From Oceaniferula marina (GTDB lineage Bacteria > Verrucomicrobiota > Verrucomicrobiia > Verrucomicrobiales > Akkermansiaceae): 64,000 nt of DNA. A program made the position numbers and the translations under genes. Under the pieces are notes generated by a model. It was not told the DNA's origin. It searched no databases and saw nothing but the letters and a program-made list of their open reading frames with translations. Below, piece after piece: positions 54,001 through 60,549 of this stretch. Positions within the stretch are counted from its first letter, which is position 1. The number at the start of each line of letters is the position of its first letter. The stretch is from positions 897,837-961,836 of the forward strand of contig NZ_JACBAZ010000002.1 of NCBI RefSeq assembly GCF_013391475.1, in the 5' to 3' direction.

Positions 54001-54152
54001 CATTGACCCTTGATCCGGCTGTATTGAATCCTCATTTTGCATTGGATACTAGCACCATGGGTGAAATTGCCTTGATTGCTGTCCCTGAGCCAAGCTCAGC
54101 TGCCTTACTCGCATTGGGAGGTCTGGCCCTCACCCTGCGCCGCAGAAAGTAG
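51054..54152 (+). CDS. Autotransporter-repeat PEP-CTERM exported protein
   Basis: A 1032-residue secreted protein with an N-terminal signal sequence (ending near LAAD). The body consists of beta-helix repeats of the autotransporter-associated type, each with a core like TGxGTLxLSGxNTYTGxTxIxxGxLxLG. Clear copies are near residues 460, 620, 690 and 810-870. It ends with a VPEPSS...LRRRK PEP-CTERM tail rather than a barrel domain, so export and sorting differ from classical autotransporters. It is probably a large surface fibre or adhesin. The ATG at 51054 starts the signal peptide. It is followed by a terminator. Confidence 0.9.
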   Translation: MKKIQLSPFFNQPRRPRIWILSSASLVLSMGMSLAADVVKDGAGTDLNAGVSWSGTAPGSDDIATWQTGSLGAGLTIGSNVSWSGIKVADALSDIDVTGAGALTIGSDGIEMSAAALNMSLATNVVLGADQDWAVGDGQQLTVSGQVSGAHVLTINGAYDTTTFNSTLTSTPQLIWAGKTLSDIDAAGGMLGGPSINSGTPLTGSAELFTPGVSTTYQLQVHDDVWLKGVGVELTQVGDDIYAQANWARYKPDSNLLGTDLSDGNNSSYLAVETTLEMNSTSKGDVLFNRSGGNGGTIGGLSINAGTVELDGGNIGYASSGGYFSGAAIEVSDHGVLKLTGAFNAGYSTDMTVNGGELQIVGDQYINNLTLKNGGEVTGGDFRMGFHSHAVLSVEGTSASTITSKVTLVRNAGTGDTVTFDVADVDGGSGVDLNVSGGIGDLGGYAGSSLIKTGDGTLLLSGNDATYGGDTIINGGVFAMSKKLNAGSEVHINAGATMELRATNIFLRNSSSAAVIIDSGTLTMSNGNHNKFGDMSLLSGATWTTEASSGSYAGENFVIRPNSTITVGGTGASTMSAKDGVALESGIITFDVADASGDSAGDLIVNTELENGGGVTKTGLGTMELQKASTYTGGTVINEGTISLGNGGTAGSVVGAIINNSALVVNRSNTITLANDISGSGTLTLLGNGTNGSHVNLTGDNSGFAGNTTIDGARANVDMSGGNRVGSGSVTVADGGQLWLTGGALSNAVTLNGEGVTEAAGQLGAVRFSNDSNISGAVTLAGDSRLTPHSSSDTGTVSGVISGDYGIEKTGSGTLNLTNANTYTGDTHIKAGSLVLGASGSIASSPTIAIDSGAEFDVSAVTDFSLGAGQTLSGSGDIVGDVGVSGTIAPGMSPGTMSYGGALVLFDGSTLDIELNGADNTTGSSVNDLITVAGNLEFEGTVKVDVTELAAFNAVAKDTRWVFITYEGALVGGENLVLGDLPSLTLDPAVLNPHFALDTSTMGEIALIAVPEPSSAALLALGGLALTLRRRK

Positions 54153-54175
54153 CCCTCGTAGCACAAACGCATTTC

Positions 54176-54213
54176 ATGACCCGCTTTTCATGGGAAAGCG
54201 GGTCATTGTTTTT
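54176..54213 (+). terminator. Intrinsic terminator of the autotransporter-repeat gene
   Basis: Stem ATGACCCGCTTT paired with AAAGCGGGTCAT around a short loop, then a short T-rich tail, starting 23 bp after the stop codon. Confidence 0.8.
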
Positions 54214-54270
54214 AGCTGTGACCGGGCGTTGTAAAAAAGCCGCGGACCTGATTGGACTGCGGCTTGAAGA

Positions 54271-54552
54271 AATGATACCACTCTCCCAGTTAAATTGGCA
54301 GAATGGTTTGAGTTTAAGATGATGAATCAGTCAGCAAGCTGAATGGCAAGGGGGCACTGAATCTTTTAGATTTTACCGTTGTTGCGCGTTTGCTGCTCGC
54401 CGCCGCTCGCACCCTTCGGGCAACCCCTTCGGGATTGGCTATCTCGCTCCGCTTGGTTGTTGCATAGCCCGCTATGCGCCTTCCTTGCGCCTAGTTAAAA
54501 TCGAAAACCTTCAGTGCCATTCAGCCAATTTAACTGATCAAATGGTATGATT
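54271..54552. mobile_element. MITE-like element with imperfect terminal inverted repeats
   Basis: The outer 36 bp (54271-54306) and the reverse complement of 54517-54552 match at about 29 of 36 positions, including an AGTTAAATTGGC core. A second inner inverted pair is near 54338-54376 and 54495-54526 (GCTGAATGG, CACTGAA, GATTTTA). The centre has short repeats (CCCTTCGGG, CCCTTCGGG and the GCATAG-CTATGC hairpin) and no transposase. This fits a non-autonomous transposon-derived element or a decayed insertion sequence end pair. I could not confirm a target-site duplication. Confidence 0.6.
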
Positions 54553-54582
54553 GGCTCAAAAAGAGCGATGTGTGATGGCACT

Positions 54583-56187
54583 TTAGGAGGTTACCGCGCC
54601 GCGGTTGTCATCGAGTCCTGATTTTTCAAGGTAGTAGTCGTAACCGCCGGCGTAGCGGGTGAGTTTACCGTTATCGACGTGCAGGGTGGTATCGGCGAGG
54701 TTGCGGATGAAGTGGACATCGTGGGAGATGAACACCAGCGTTCCTTCGTAGTGTTTGAGTGCCTGGACGAGAGCCTCGATGGAAATGATATCGAGGTGGG
54801 TGGTGGGCTCGTCCATCAGCAGGAGGTTGGGAGGGTTCACCAGGAACTTGACCAGATTGAGGCGGGATTTTTCACCACCGGAAAGCACGCGGACTTTTTT
54901 GTGTACATCGGCGCGGCGGAAGAGGAAGGATCCCAGAATGGAACGGGCTTCATCTTCACGCATGTCGCCACCACTGGCCATGACTTCTTCGAGCACGGTA
55001 TTGGCCTCGTCCATGGACTCGGTCCGGTGCTGGGAGTAGTAGCCAAGGTTGGTGTTGTAGCCGCATTTGCGCTCTCCGCTGTCAAATTCAAGCTGTCCGG
55101 CGAGGATTTTCAGCAGGGTGGATTTACCGGCACCGTTCGGGCCGACGAGCACCATGCGGTCGCCACGTTCGATGGTGAGGTCGAGACTTTCGTATATGAC
55201 TTTGTCGCCGTAGGCTTTGTGGACTTTTTCCAGCTCGATGACTTTTTGGTTGGAACGTTTTGGCTGGGGGAAGGAAAATTTGAAGACCTTGCGTGGCGCG
55301 ATGGGTTTCGGCAGGCGCTTCATTTTTTCGAGTGTCTTTATCCGGCTTTGCACCTGGGCGGCCTTGGAGGTGACCGAGCGGAAGCGGTCGATGAATTCCT
55401 GCACGCGTTCGATTTCCTTGTTTTGGTTCCGGTAGGCCTGCACCTTTTGCTGGTAGCGTTTGTTACGCTGTTCGAGGTAGGAGGTGTAGTTGCCGGTGTA
55501 GGAGATGAGCTTTTCTTCGTCGATCTCGTAGACGGTTTCGATGAGTTCATCCATGAAGTCGCGGTCGTGCGAAATCATCAAGAGGGCACCGGGGTAGTTT
55601 TTAAGATACCGCTGAAGCCAGATCAGGGCCATCAGGTCGAGGTGGTTGGTGGGCTCGTCGAGCATCAGCAAATCGGGCTCCTTGACCAGAAGCTGGGCAA
55701 GGTGGGCACGCATGATCCAGCCTCCCGAGAATTTGTTGGCGGGCTGGTCGTAGGCATCGGCCTCAAAGCCGAGGCCTGCGAGGATTTTTTTTGCCTTGGG
55801 TTCGAGAGCGTAGCCGTTGTTGGCATCAAAGTGGTCTTGGGCAGCGTGGTAGTCGGCATCATCCGTGGTGCCGGCCGCTTCGTGTTCACGCATGGTGCGG
55901 ATCGCTTTGGCCATTTCGGGCGTGGTGCTGATGGCGATTTCGAGAATCGTTTCATCACCCGGGTCACCTGCTTCCTGAGCGAGGTAGCCGGTGATGGCGT
56001 ATTCATCGAGGTCGATTTTGCCGCTGTCCGGCTTATCTTCCTTGAGAATCTGTTTAAAAAGAGTGGACTTGCCGGCACCATTGGGACCCACGAGGGCAAC
56101 ACGCTCGCCCCAGTTGATGGTCATATCTGCATCCTCAAAGAGGGTGCGTCCGCCGAGTGTTTTGGTGAGTTTACGTATGATGAGCAC
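54583..56187 (-). CDS. ABC-F family ATP-binding protein
   Basis: A 534-residue soluble protein with two ABC ATPase domains. The Walker A motifs are both GPNGAGKST, the signatures are NKFSGGWIMRAHL and VRVLSGGEKSRLNL, and the Walker B motifs are LLMLDEPTNHLDL and LLLMDEPTTHLDI. There are no membrane segments. Between the domains is the charged linker typical of ABC-F proteins (KRYQQKVQAYRNQNKEIERVQEF), which act on ribosomes rather than in transport. It is closest in layout to the Uup/YdiF group. It stands alone. Confidence 0.93.
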   Translation of the reverse strand: MLIIRKLTKTLGGRTLFEDADMTINWGERVALVGPNGAGKSTLFKQILKEDKPDSGKIDLDEYAITGYLAQEAGDPGDETILEIAISTTPEMAKAIRTMREHEAAGTTDDADYHAAQDHFDANNGYALEPKAKKILAGLGFEADAYDQPANKFSGGWIMRAHLAQLLVKEPDLLMLDEPTNHLDLMALIWLQRYLKNYPGALLMISHDRDFMDELIETVYEIDEEKLISYTGNYTSYLEQRNKRYQQKVQAYRNQNKEIERVQEFIDRFRSVTSKAAQVQSRIKTLEKMKRLPKPIAPRKVFKFSFPQPKRSNQKVIELEKVHKAYGDKVIYESLDLTIERGDRMVLVGPNGAGKSTLLKILAGQLEFDSGERKCGYNTNLGYYSQHRTESMDEANTVLEEVMASGGDMREDEARSILGSFLFRRADVHKKVRVLSGGEKSRLNLVKFLVNPPNLLLMDEPTTHLDIISIEALVQALKHYEGTLVFISHDVHFIRNLADTTLHVDNGKLTRYAGGYDYYLEKSGLDDNRGAVTS

Positions 56188-56354
56188 GGGGGGGTGCTAA
56201 GTGGAAATTGGGGCTTTGTCAACCCTATGAGCGAGGCTTTGTGACTGAGGCTGAATCGGTAATAGACCGCTGAGGATTAGTTGATTGTGGTTGGTCTGCT
56301 TGGTGACCTTGCGATTTTGACGGGAGAATACGAAATCATATGAGTTCACGCAAA

Positions 56355-56450
56355 GACTCCAAGACTCCAAGACTCCAAGACGCCAAGACGCCAAGACGCC
56401 AAGACGCCAAGACTCCAAGACTCCAAGACTCCAAGACTCCAAGACTCCAA
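56355..56450. repeat. Octamer tandem array, 12 units
   Basis: Twelve perfect 8-bp units over 96 bp in a block pattern: three GACTCCAA, four GACGCCAA, five GACTCCAA. It lies between the ABC-F gene start and the end of kduD. Frames through it encode only low-complexity sequence and are not real genes. It is not CRISPR-like, as there are no spacers. Confidence 0.95.
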
Positions 56451-56552
56451 GACTTGTGTTTAGAACCCAGGCAAGGCTCAGGTTTTTTCAACCTAGGGTT
56501 TTGCTTAAGTGAACGCTGGTTGAAGGAGGTCCTATGATTCCGCCATTCCTCA

Positions 56553-57314
56553 TCAGCGCGCCATCCAGCCTCCGTCGACGACGAGGATTTCTCCATTGAC
56601 GTAGTTGGCTGCCTCCGAAGCTAAAAACACAGCAGGACCGACAAAGTCCTCGGGTTTACCCCAACGCCCGGCAGGGATGCGGGAGAGGATTTGTTCAGAA
56701 CGGACCGGGTCCTCCTGAAGGGCCTGAGTGTTGTCGGTGGCGATGTAACCGGGAGCGATGGCATTGACGTTGATGCCTTTGCCAGCCCATTCGTTGGCAA
56801 GGGCTTTGGTCAGTTGGCCAATGCCTCCTTTGGAGGCTGCGTAGCCGGGCACGGTGATCCCCCCTTGGAAGGTGAGCAGGGAGGCAGTGAAGATGATTTT
56901 TCCACTGCCGCGCTGGATCATGGCGGCCCCGAATTCACGGCTGATGACAAACTGGGCGTTGAGATTGACCTCAATGACTTGGTCCCAGAAATCGTCCGGG
57001 TGTTCGGCAGCGGGTGCGCGCATGATGGTTCCTGCATTGTTGACCAGGATGTCAGGAGCTCCGTGTTCTTTGAGGACTTGTGCGGTGAACGCCTTGACGG
57101 CAGCGCGATCGGAAAAATCGCAGGTATAAGCGGTGAAGGTACGACCCAGATCAGTCACTGCCTTTTCCACGGCACTACCGTCTTTTTCAAGACTGGCAGA
57201 GACACCGATGATGTTGGCTCCGGCTTCGGCGAGCCCTTTGGCCATAGCCATGCCGATGCCTCGTTTGCAACCGGTGACGAGGGCGGTTTTTCCTTCCAGA
57301 TTAAATAGCTTCAT
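56553..57314 (-). CDS. kduD: 2-dehydro-3-deoxy-D-gluconate 5-dehydrogenase (SDR)
   Basis: A 253-residue short-chain dehydrogenase. The cofactor motif is TGCKRGIG (T14, G15), NNAG follows at ~92-95, and the catalytic set is S145, Y158 and K162. The N-terminus FNLEGKTALVTG and the C-terminus GEILVVDGGWMAR match KduD, which interconverts 2,5-diketo-3-deoxygluconate and 2-keto-3-deoxygluconate in uronate catabolism. It lies 18 bp downstream of kduI, which supports the assignment. It is the last gene of the operon and is followed by the octamer array. Confidence 0.92.
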   Translation of the reverse strand: MKLFNLEGKTALVTGCKRGIGMAMAKGLAEAGANIIGVSASLEKDGSAVEKAVTDLGRTFTAYTCDFSDRAAVKAFTAQVLKEHGAPDILVNNAGTIMRAPAAEHPDDFWDQVIEVNLNAQFVISREFGAAMIQRGSGKIIFTASLLTFQGGITVPGYAASKGGIGQLTKALANEWAGKGINVNAIAPGYIATDNTQALQEDPVRSEQILSRIPAGRWGKPEDFVGPAVFLASEAANYVNGEILVVDGGWMAR

Positions 57315-57332
57315 GACTCTAGGATATTGAAA

Positions 57333-58163
57333 TTAACGAAGCTCGGTGATGGCAAATCCGTCCATGTCGTCGAAGCGTTGGTTTTCTCCACCCATGCCCC
57401 AGGCAAACGAGTAGGAGCCGGTGCCGGCACCACTATGGATCGACCAGGATGGGGAGAGCACGGCATGTTTTTCCTGCATCCAAAGCACTCTGGTTTCTTG
57501 AGGTTTACCCATGAAGTGTGCCACTTGGTGGTTTTCGGCGATGTCAAAGTAGCAGTAAACTTCTGAGCGGCGGTCGTGGGTGTGTGGCGGCATGGTGTTC
57601 CAGACGCTTCCGGATTGCAGCACGGTGAAGCCCATGACAAGCTGGCAGGATTGGAGACCGTTTTCGTGGATGTATTGGTAGAGGTGGCGTTCGTTGGATT
57701 CTTCGGGCGAGCCGAGCTCGAGTTTGTTGGCATCCTCGATTTTTGCGTGGGCGGTCGGGTAGCTGGTATGTGCTGGGTAACTGAGAAGGTAAAACTGTGC
57801 TGGTGCTTCGCCATTTTCCGATTGGAAGCTGATCGTTTGACTTCCTTTGCCGACGTAGAGGCATTCCAGTTTTTCGAGTGGGTAGCTGGTTCCATCGACG
57901 GTGATCGATCCCTTGTTGCCGAAGTTGATAACGCCGAGTTCACGTCTTTGACAAAAATAGTCAGAGCGCAACTGGTCGCCAGCTTTCAAGGTCAGAGGTG
58001 TGTCCGTGGGAACGGCCGAGCCGACGATGGCACGGTCCAGATCAGTGTAAACGAGTTGGAGCTCATTGATGTTGAACAAATCTTCGAGGATGTAGGAGTC
58101 GCGGAGTTGCTGGGTATCAGCATGGCGCATGGCGTCGAAGCAGCGGGTGGTGTGGCTATTCAT
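57333..58163 (-). CDS. kduI: 5-keto-4-deoxyuronate isomerase
   Basis: A 276-residue KduI-family isomerase that converts 4-deoxy-5-ketouronate, the product released from unsaturated uronates, to 2,5-diketo-3-deoxygluconate. The cupin metal site is visible: H194 and H196 (PPHTH), E201 and H243, at positions close to those in E. coli KduI. Length is normal. It starts 40 bp after the GH105 gene and ends 18 bp before kduD, so the three form one operon. Confidence 0.95.
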   Translation of the reverse strand: MNSHTTRCFDAMRHADTQQLRDSYILEDLFNINELQLVYTDLDRAIVGSAVPTDTPLTLKAGDQLRSDYFCQRRELGVINFGNKGSITVDGTSYPLEKLECLYVGKGSQTISFQSENGEAPAQFYLLSYPAHTSYPTAHAKIEDANKLELGSPEESNERHLYQYIHENGLQSCQLVMGFTVLQSGSVWNTMPPHTHDRRSEVYCYFDIAENHQVAHFMGKPQETRVLWMQEKHAVLSPSWSIHSGAGTGSYSFAWGMGGENQRFDDMDGFAITELR

Positions 58164-58203
58164 AATTAATGGGTTGTAAATGGTGTGTTGTCAGAGGTTC
58201 TGA

Positions 58204-60411
58204 TTACTGGACAAGGATGGGGTGCGTAATGGCGTGCGCCTGATGAAATAGATGGCGTTCAAAGCCTGCAGGATCGAGGCCTTCGGCTTTACCCCAGATC
58301 GCTCCGGCATGGAAGCTTACTGGCTTGTTCAGGTCCTTGGCCAGAATTTGTAGGATGTGATTTTTATTTTTGTAGGAGGGGCTCTTGCCGGTGCTGTGAA
58401 TGATAAAGGTGCCGATGTGCCCGTGATTCTCTTTTTCCATGATGGGGTCCCAGTATCCGAAGAAGTGTCCGCTATAGGCGCTGGCTTTCTGTTTCGGGCT
58501 GCGACGAGCGAGACCTGTGACAGGGCGGATCCCCTTGGCGTCGCCTTTGATTTGGAAGGAAGAGTTGACTTCAAAGTGGTGCTGACCACGTAACATGGTA
58601 ATCGTGCGTGTTTCGGTAATTTCAGTTTCGCCGATTTGAATGGCAGGGTAGGTGAGTTTGAATTTTAGACGCACCGGGCCTTGCTCGATCGTTGTCTGTT
58701 TGGCAAACACGGGACTGGTATGGAGTTTGCCTTTGCTGTCGAGATAGCCGACGCCTCCGCAGCCAAGTGAACTCCCGACCTTATAGCCGTCGAGTCCGGT
58801 GCCGTTGTCGGTGTGGTAGTGGGCGTCACCTTTGGCATACCATTCGTTGGCCACCGGACGACGAACGGATTTGGTCCAGACATCAATGCCACCACGGGCA
58901 TTTTCTGCGGCGAGTGCCGGCCCGTATGCTCGGTAGGCGATGCGGTCATTTTCCCAGACAAAGTCATCTTTACGTTCGGGAACAAAGCGGGCGAGCATCG
59001 GGTTCTGCTCGAGGCGGGGTTTGAGTTTTCCACATGCGAGGATTTGGAAAGTTCGTTTTTCGTTAGGGGTGAAATCGCTGATGAAAAGCAGGGCGTCTGG
59101 GCTTCCGTCCTGATTATTGTCCACCACCTGACAAGGCAGGAAATAGCTACTGACGCTGTCCCGGACGGCGATGTTCTCAGCGTTTGCCTTGGGCACCAGT
59201 GTGGTGATTTTTTTCCATGGTACGCTGACAACTTCATTGAGTCGGACATCCTTGTCCGGGTTTTGAGCTTGAAGCTTGGCGGTGCTGGATTGTTTGAGAA
59301 TCAGGTGTTTGTGCAGTTCATGCGCCACTTGTAAAAAGCCTCCAACACCGTAAACCGCAGTTTGTTCATAGCTGACGGTTCGCGGGTCTTGGCCGATCGG
59401 TTGAACAAAGCCAAGCTTGCCATCGGGGTGGACATTTTGCACGAGGCGTTTCCAGCCTTTGACAACTGCCGGGAGGTAGGTCTTTTCGTCAAGGAAGCCG
59501 TTGTTCACTCCCCAGATAAAACCATAGGTAAAAAAGGCAGTTCCGGAGGACTCCGGGCTCGGGTAACTTGCGGGGTCTAACAGCGATGCTCGCCAAGACC
59601 CGTCGGCTTGCTGGATGGCTTTGAGTTTCGCTGCCATTTGCTTGAATTGTTCGATATACTTGGGGCGTGTCGGGTGATCATGGGGGAGGTATTGCAAAAC
59701 GTGGCAGAGTCCGGCAAAGACCCATCCGTTGCCGCGTGACCAGAAGACTTTTTCTCCATTTTTTTCACGAGGTTCAAAGTACTTGGAATCGCGGAAGTAG
59801 AGTTGGCTCTCCTTGTCGTAGAGGTAGTCCGAGGTTTTCCACCAGAGTTCATCGAGTTTTTCGAGGTAGAGCTCATTACCTGTTGCCGCGTAGAGCATGG
59901 TGAGGGTTGGCGGAGACATATACAGAGCGTCGCACCAGGCCCATTCCCGCATATGGATGTGGTTGACCCAGAGTAAGGACTCATCGTGGGGTCGGTCTGC
60001 GAAGCGGAGCATGCCACGGCGTGTGGGCTCGAGCTGATGTGTCAGTTCGTCCCGGAGGTAGTGCCAGAGGTGGAGTTGGCCGACACAGTGGTCGTCACCA
60101 AAGTGGGGGCGGGGTCCGAGCTGGTAGTTGAGGTCGGCAGACACCTTGAGAAGCGCTTCACGGTATTTTTGGGCACCCGTTGTTTGGGCGTGGGCGAGCA
60201 GTCCGGTCCAGAGTGCTCCCTCGGTCCAGTCCCAGTCGGCTCGCTCGTAGGGGTTGGCGAGCTGCCAGTCGGCTACGGCACTGGCAACTTTCACAATCGT
60301 CTCAGGCTGGAGCTCGTCGGAGAAGGCAGGCTGAGGCGTAATTTCGGCCCATGCAGTGATGCTTGTACAGGTAGCTGCAATGATCGTGGTGAGTGTCTTG
60401 GGTGGTTTCAT
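58204..60411 (-). CDS. GH105-type unsaturated glucuronyl hydrolase fused to DUF4861
   Basis: A 735-residue exported protein with a signal peptide (MKPPKTLTTIIAATCTSITAWA). Residues ~35-390 form an alpha/alpha barrel of the GH88/GH105 type, with GDDHCVGQ (D106/D107) and MREWAWCDALYMSPP (D161), the expected catalytic Asp region, plus FWSRGNGWVFAGL and SSGTAFFTYGFIWGVNNG. Residues ~410-735 match DUF4861, often found fused to or beside such hydrolases in uronate-degrading bacteria. It would remove the unsaturated uronate from lyase products, and the adjacent KduI and KduD process it. The exact oligosaccharide is not known. Confidence 0.88.
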   Translation of the reverse strand: MKPPKTLTTIIAATCTSITAWAEITPQPAFSDELQPETIVKVASAVADWQLANPYERADWDWTEGALWTGLLAHAQTTGAQKYREALLKVSADLNYQLGPRPHFGDDHCVGQLHLWHYLRDELTHQLEPTRRGMLRFADRPHDESLLWVNHIHMREWAWCDALYMSPPTLTMLYAATGNELYLEKLDELWWKTSDYLYDKESQLYFRDSKYFEPREKNGEKVFWSRGNGWVFAGLCHVLQYLPHDHPTRPKYIEQFKQMAAKLKAIQQADGSWRASLLDPASYPSPESSGTAFFTYGFIWGVNNGFLDEKTYLPAVVKGWKRLVQNVHPDGKLGFVQPIGQDPRTVSYEQTAVYGVGGFLQVAHELHKHLILKQSSTAKLQAQNPDKDVRLNEVVSVPWKKITTLVPKANAENIAVRDSVSSYFLPCQVVDNNQDGSPDALLFISDFTPNEKRTFQILACGKLKPRLEQNPMLARFVPERKDDFVWENDRIAYRAYGPALAAENARGGIDVWTKSVRRPVANEWYAKGDAHYHTDNGTGLDGYKVGSSLGCGGVGYLDSKGKLHTSPVFAKQTTIEQGPVRLKFKLTYPAIQIGETEITETRTITMLRGQHHFEVNSSFQIKGDAKGIRPVTGLARRSPKQKASAYSGHFFGYWDPIMEKENHGHIGTFIIHSTGKSPSYKNKNHILQILAKDLNKPVSFHAGAIWGKAEGLDPAGFERHLFHQAHAITHPILVQ

Positions 60412-60472
60412 CTGGATAAAATACTGTGTGAGATTTAGTAAGGTGAGTTGTCTGCTAATAGGGGGTGCCTAC

Positions 60473-60494
60473 GGCGAATGGGAGTTAATTCGCC
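60473..60494. repeat. GGCGAAT/ATTCGCC hairpin in the gap before the GH105 gene
   Basis: A 7-bp stem (GGCGAAT / ATTCGCC) with an 8-base loop, followed by CTACC. On the minus strand it begins GGTAGGGCG, like the hairpin at 6727. It sits in the 138-bp gap between the BNR-type gene and the GH105 gene and may influence mRNA stability inside the operon. Confidence 0.55.
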
Positions 60495-60549
60495 CTACCT
60501 GTGACTCATGGAAATGGGTAAGCGTGGTGAGGATGGTAAGGGTGGCTAG

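Larger units (their letters stand above)
54153..54582. other. Intergenic region with terminator and inverted-repeat element
   Basis: About 430 bp between the convergent autotransporter-repeat and ABC-F genes. It holds a terminator at 54176-54206, a smaller hairpin (AAGCCGC...GCGGCTT, ~54236-54266) and a 282-bp element with imperfect terminal inverted repeats (54271-54552). No credible gene is present. Confidence 0.75.

Noticed and set aside
54361-54500. Possible structured RNA in the convergent gap (CCCTTCGGG repeats, GCATAG hairpin)
   Set aside because: The structure is better explained as the centre of an inverted-repeat element; no known RNA family pattern is visible.
54679-56244. 521-codon open frame on the plus strand opposite the ABC-F gene
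   Set aside because: It is antisense to a gene with full Walker and signature motifs. The translated product is low in recognisable structure and reflects codon bias of the real gene.
56355-56450. Possible CRISPR array
   Set aside because: Units are 8 bp and directly adjacent, with no spacers and no cas genes.
56336-56596. Low-complexity frames across the octamer array (SWSLGVLE units)
   Set aside because: Produced by the 8-bp repeat; no start signal or conserved segment.
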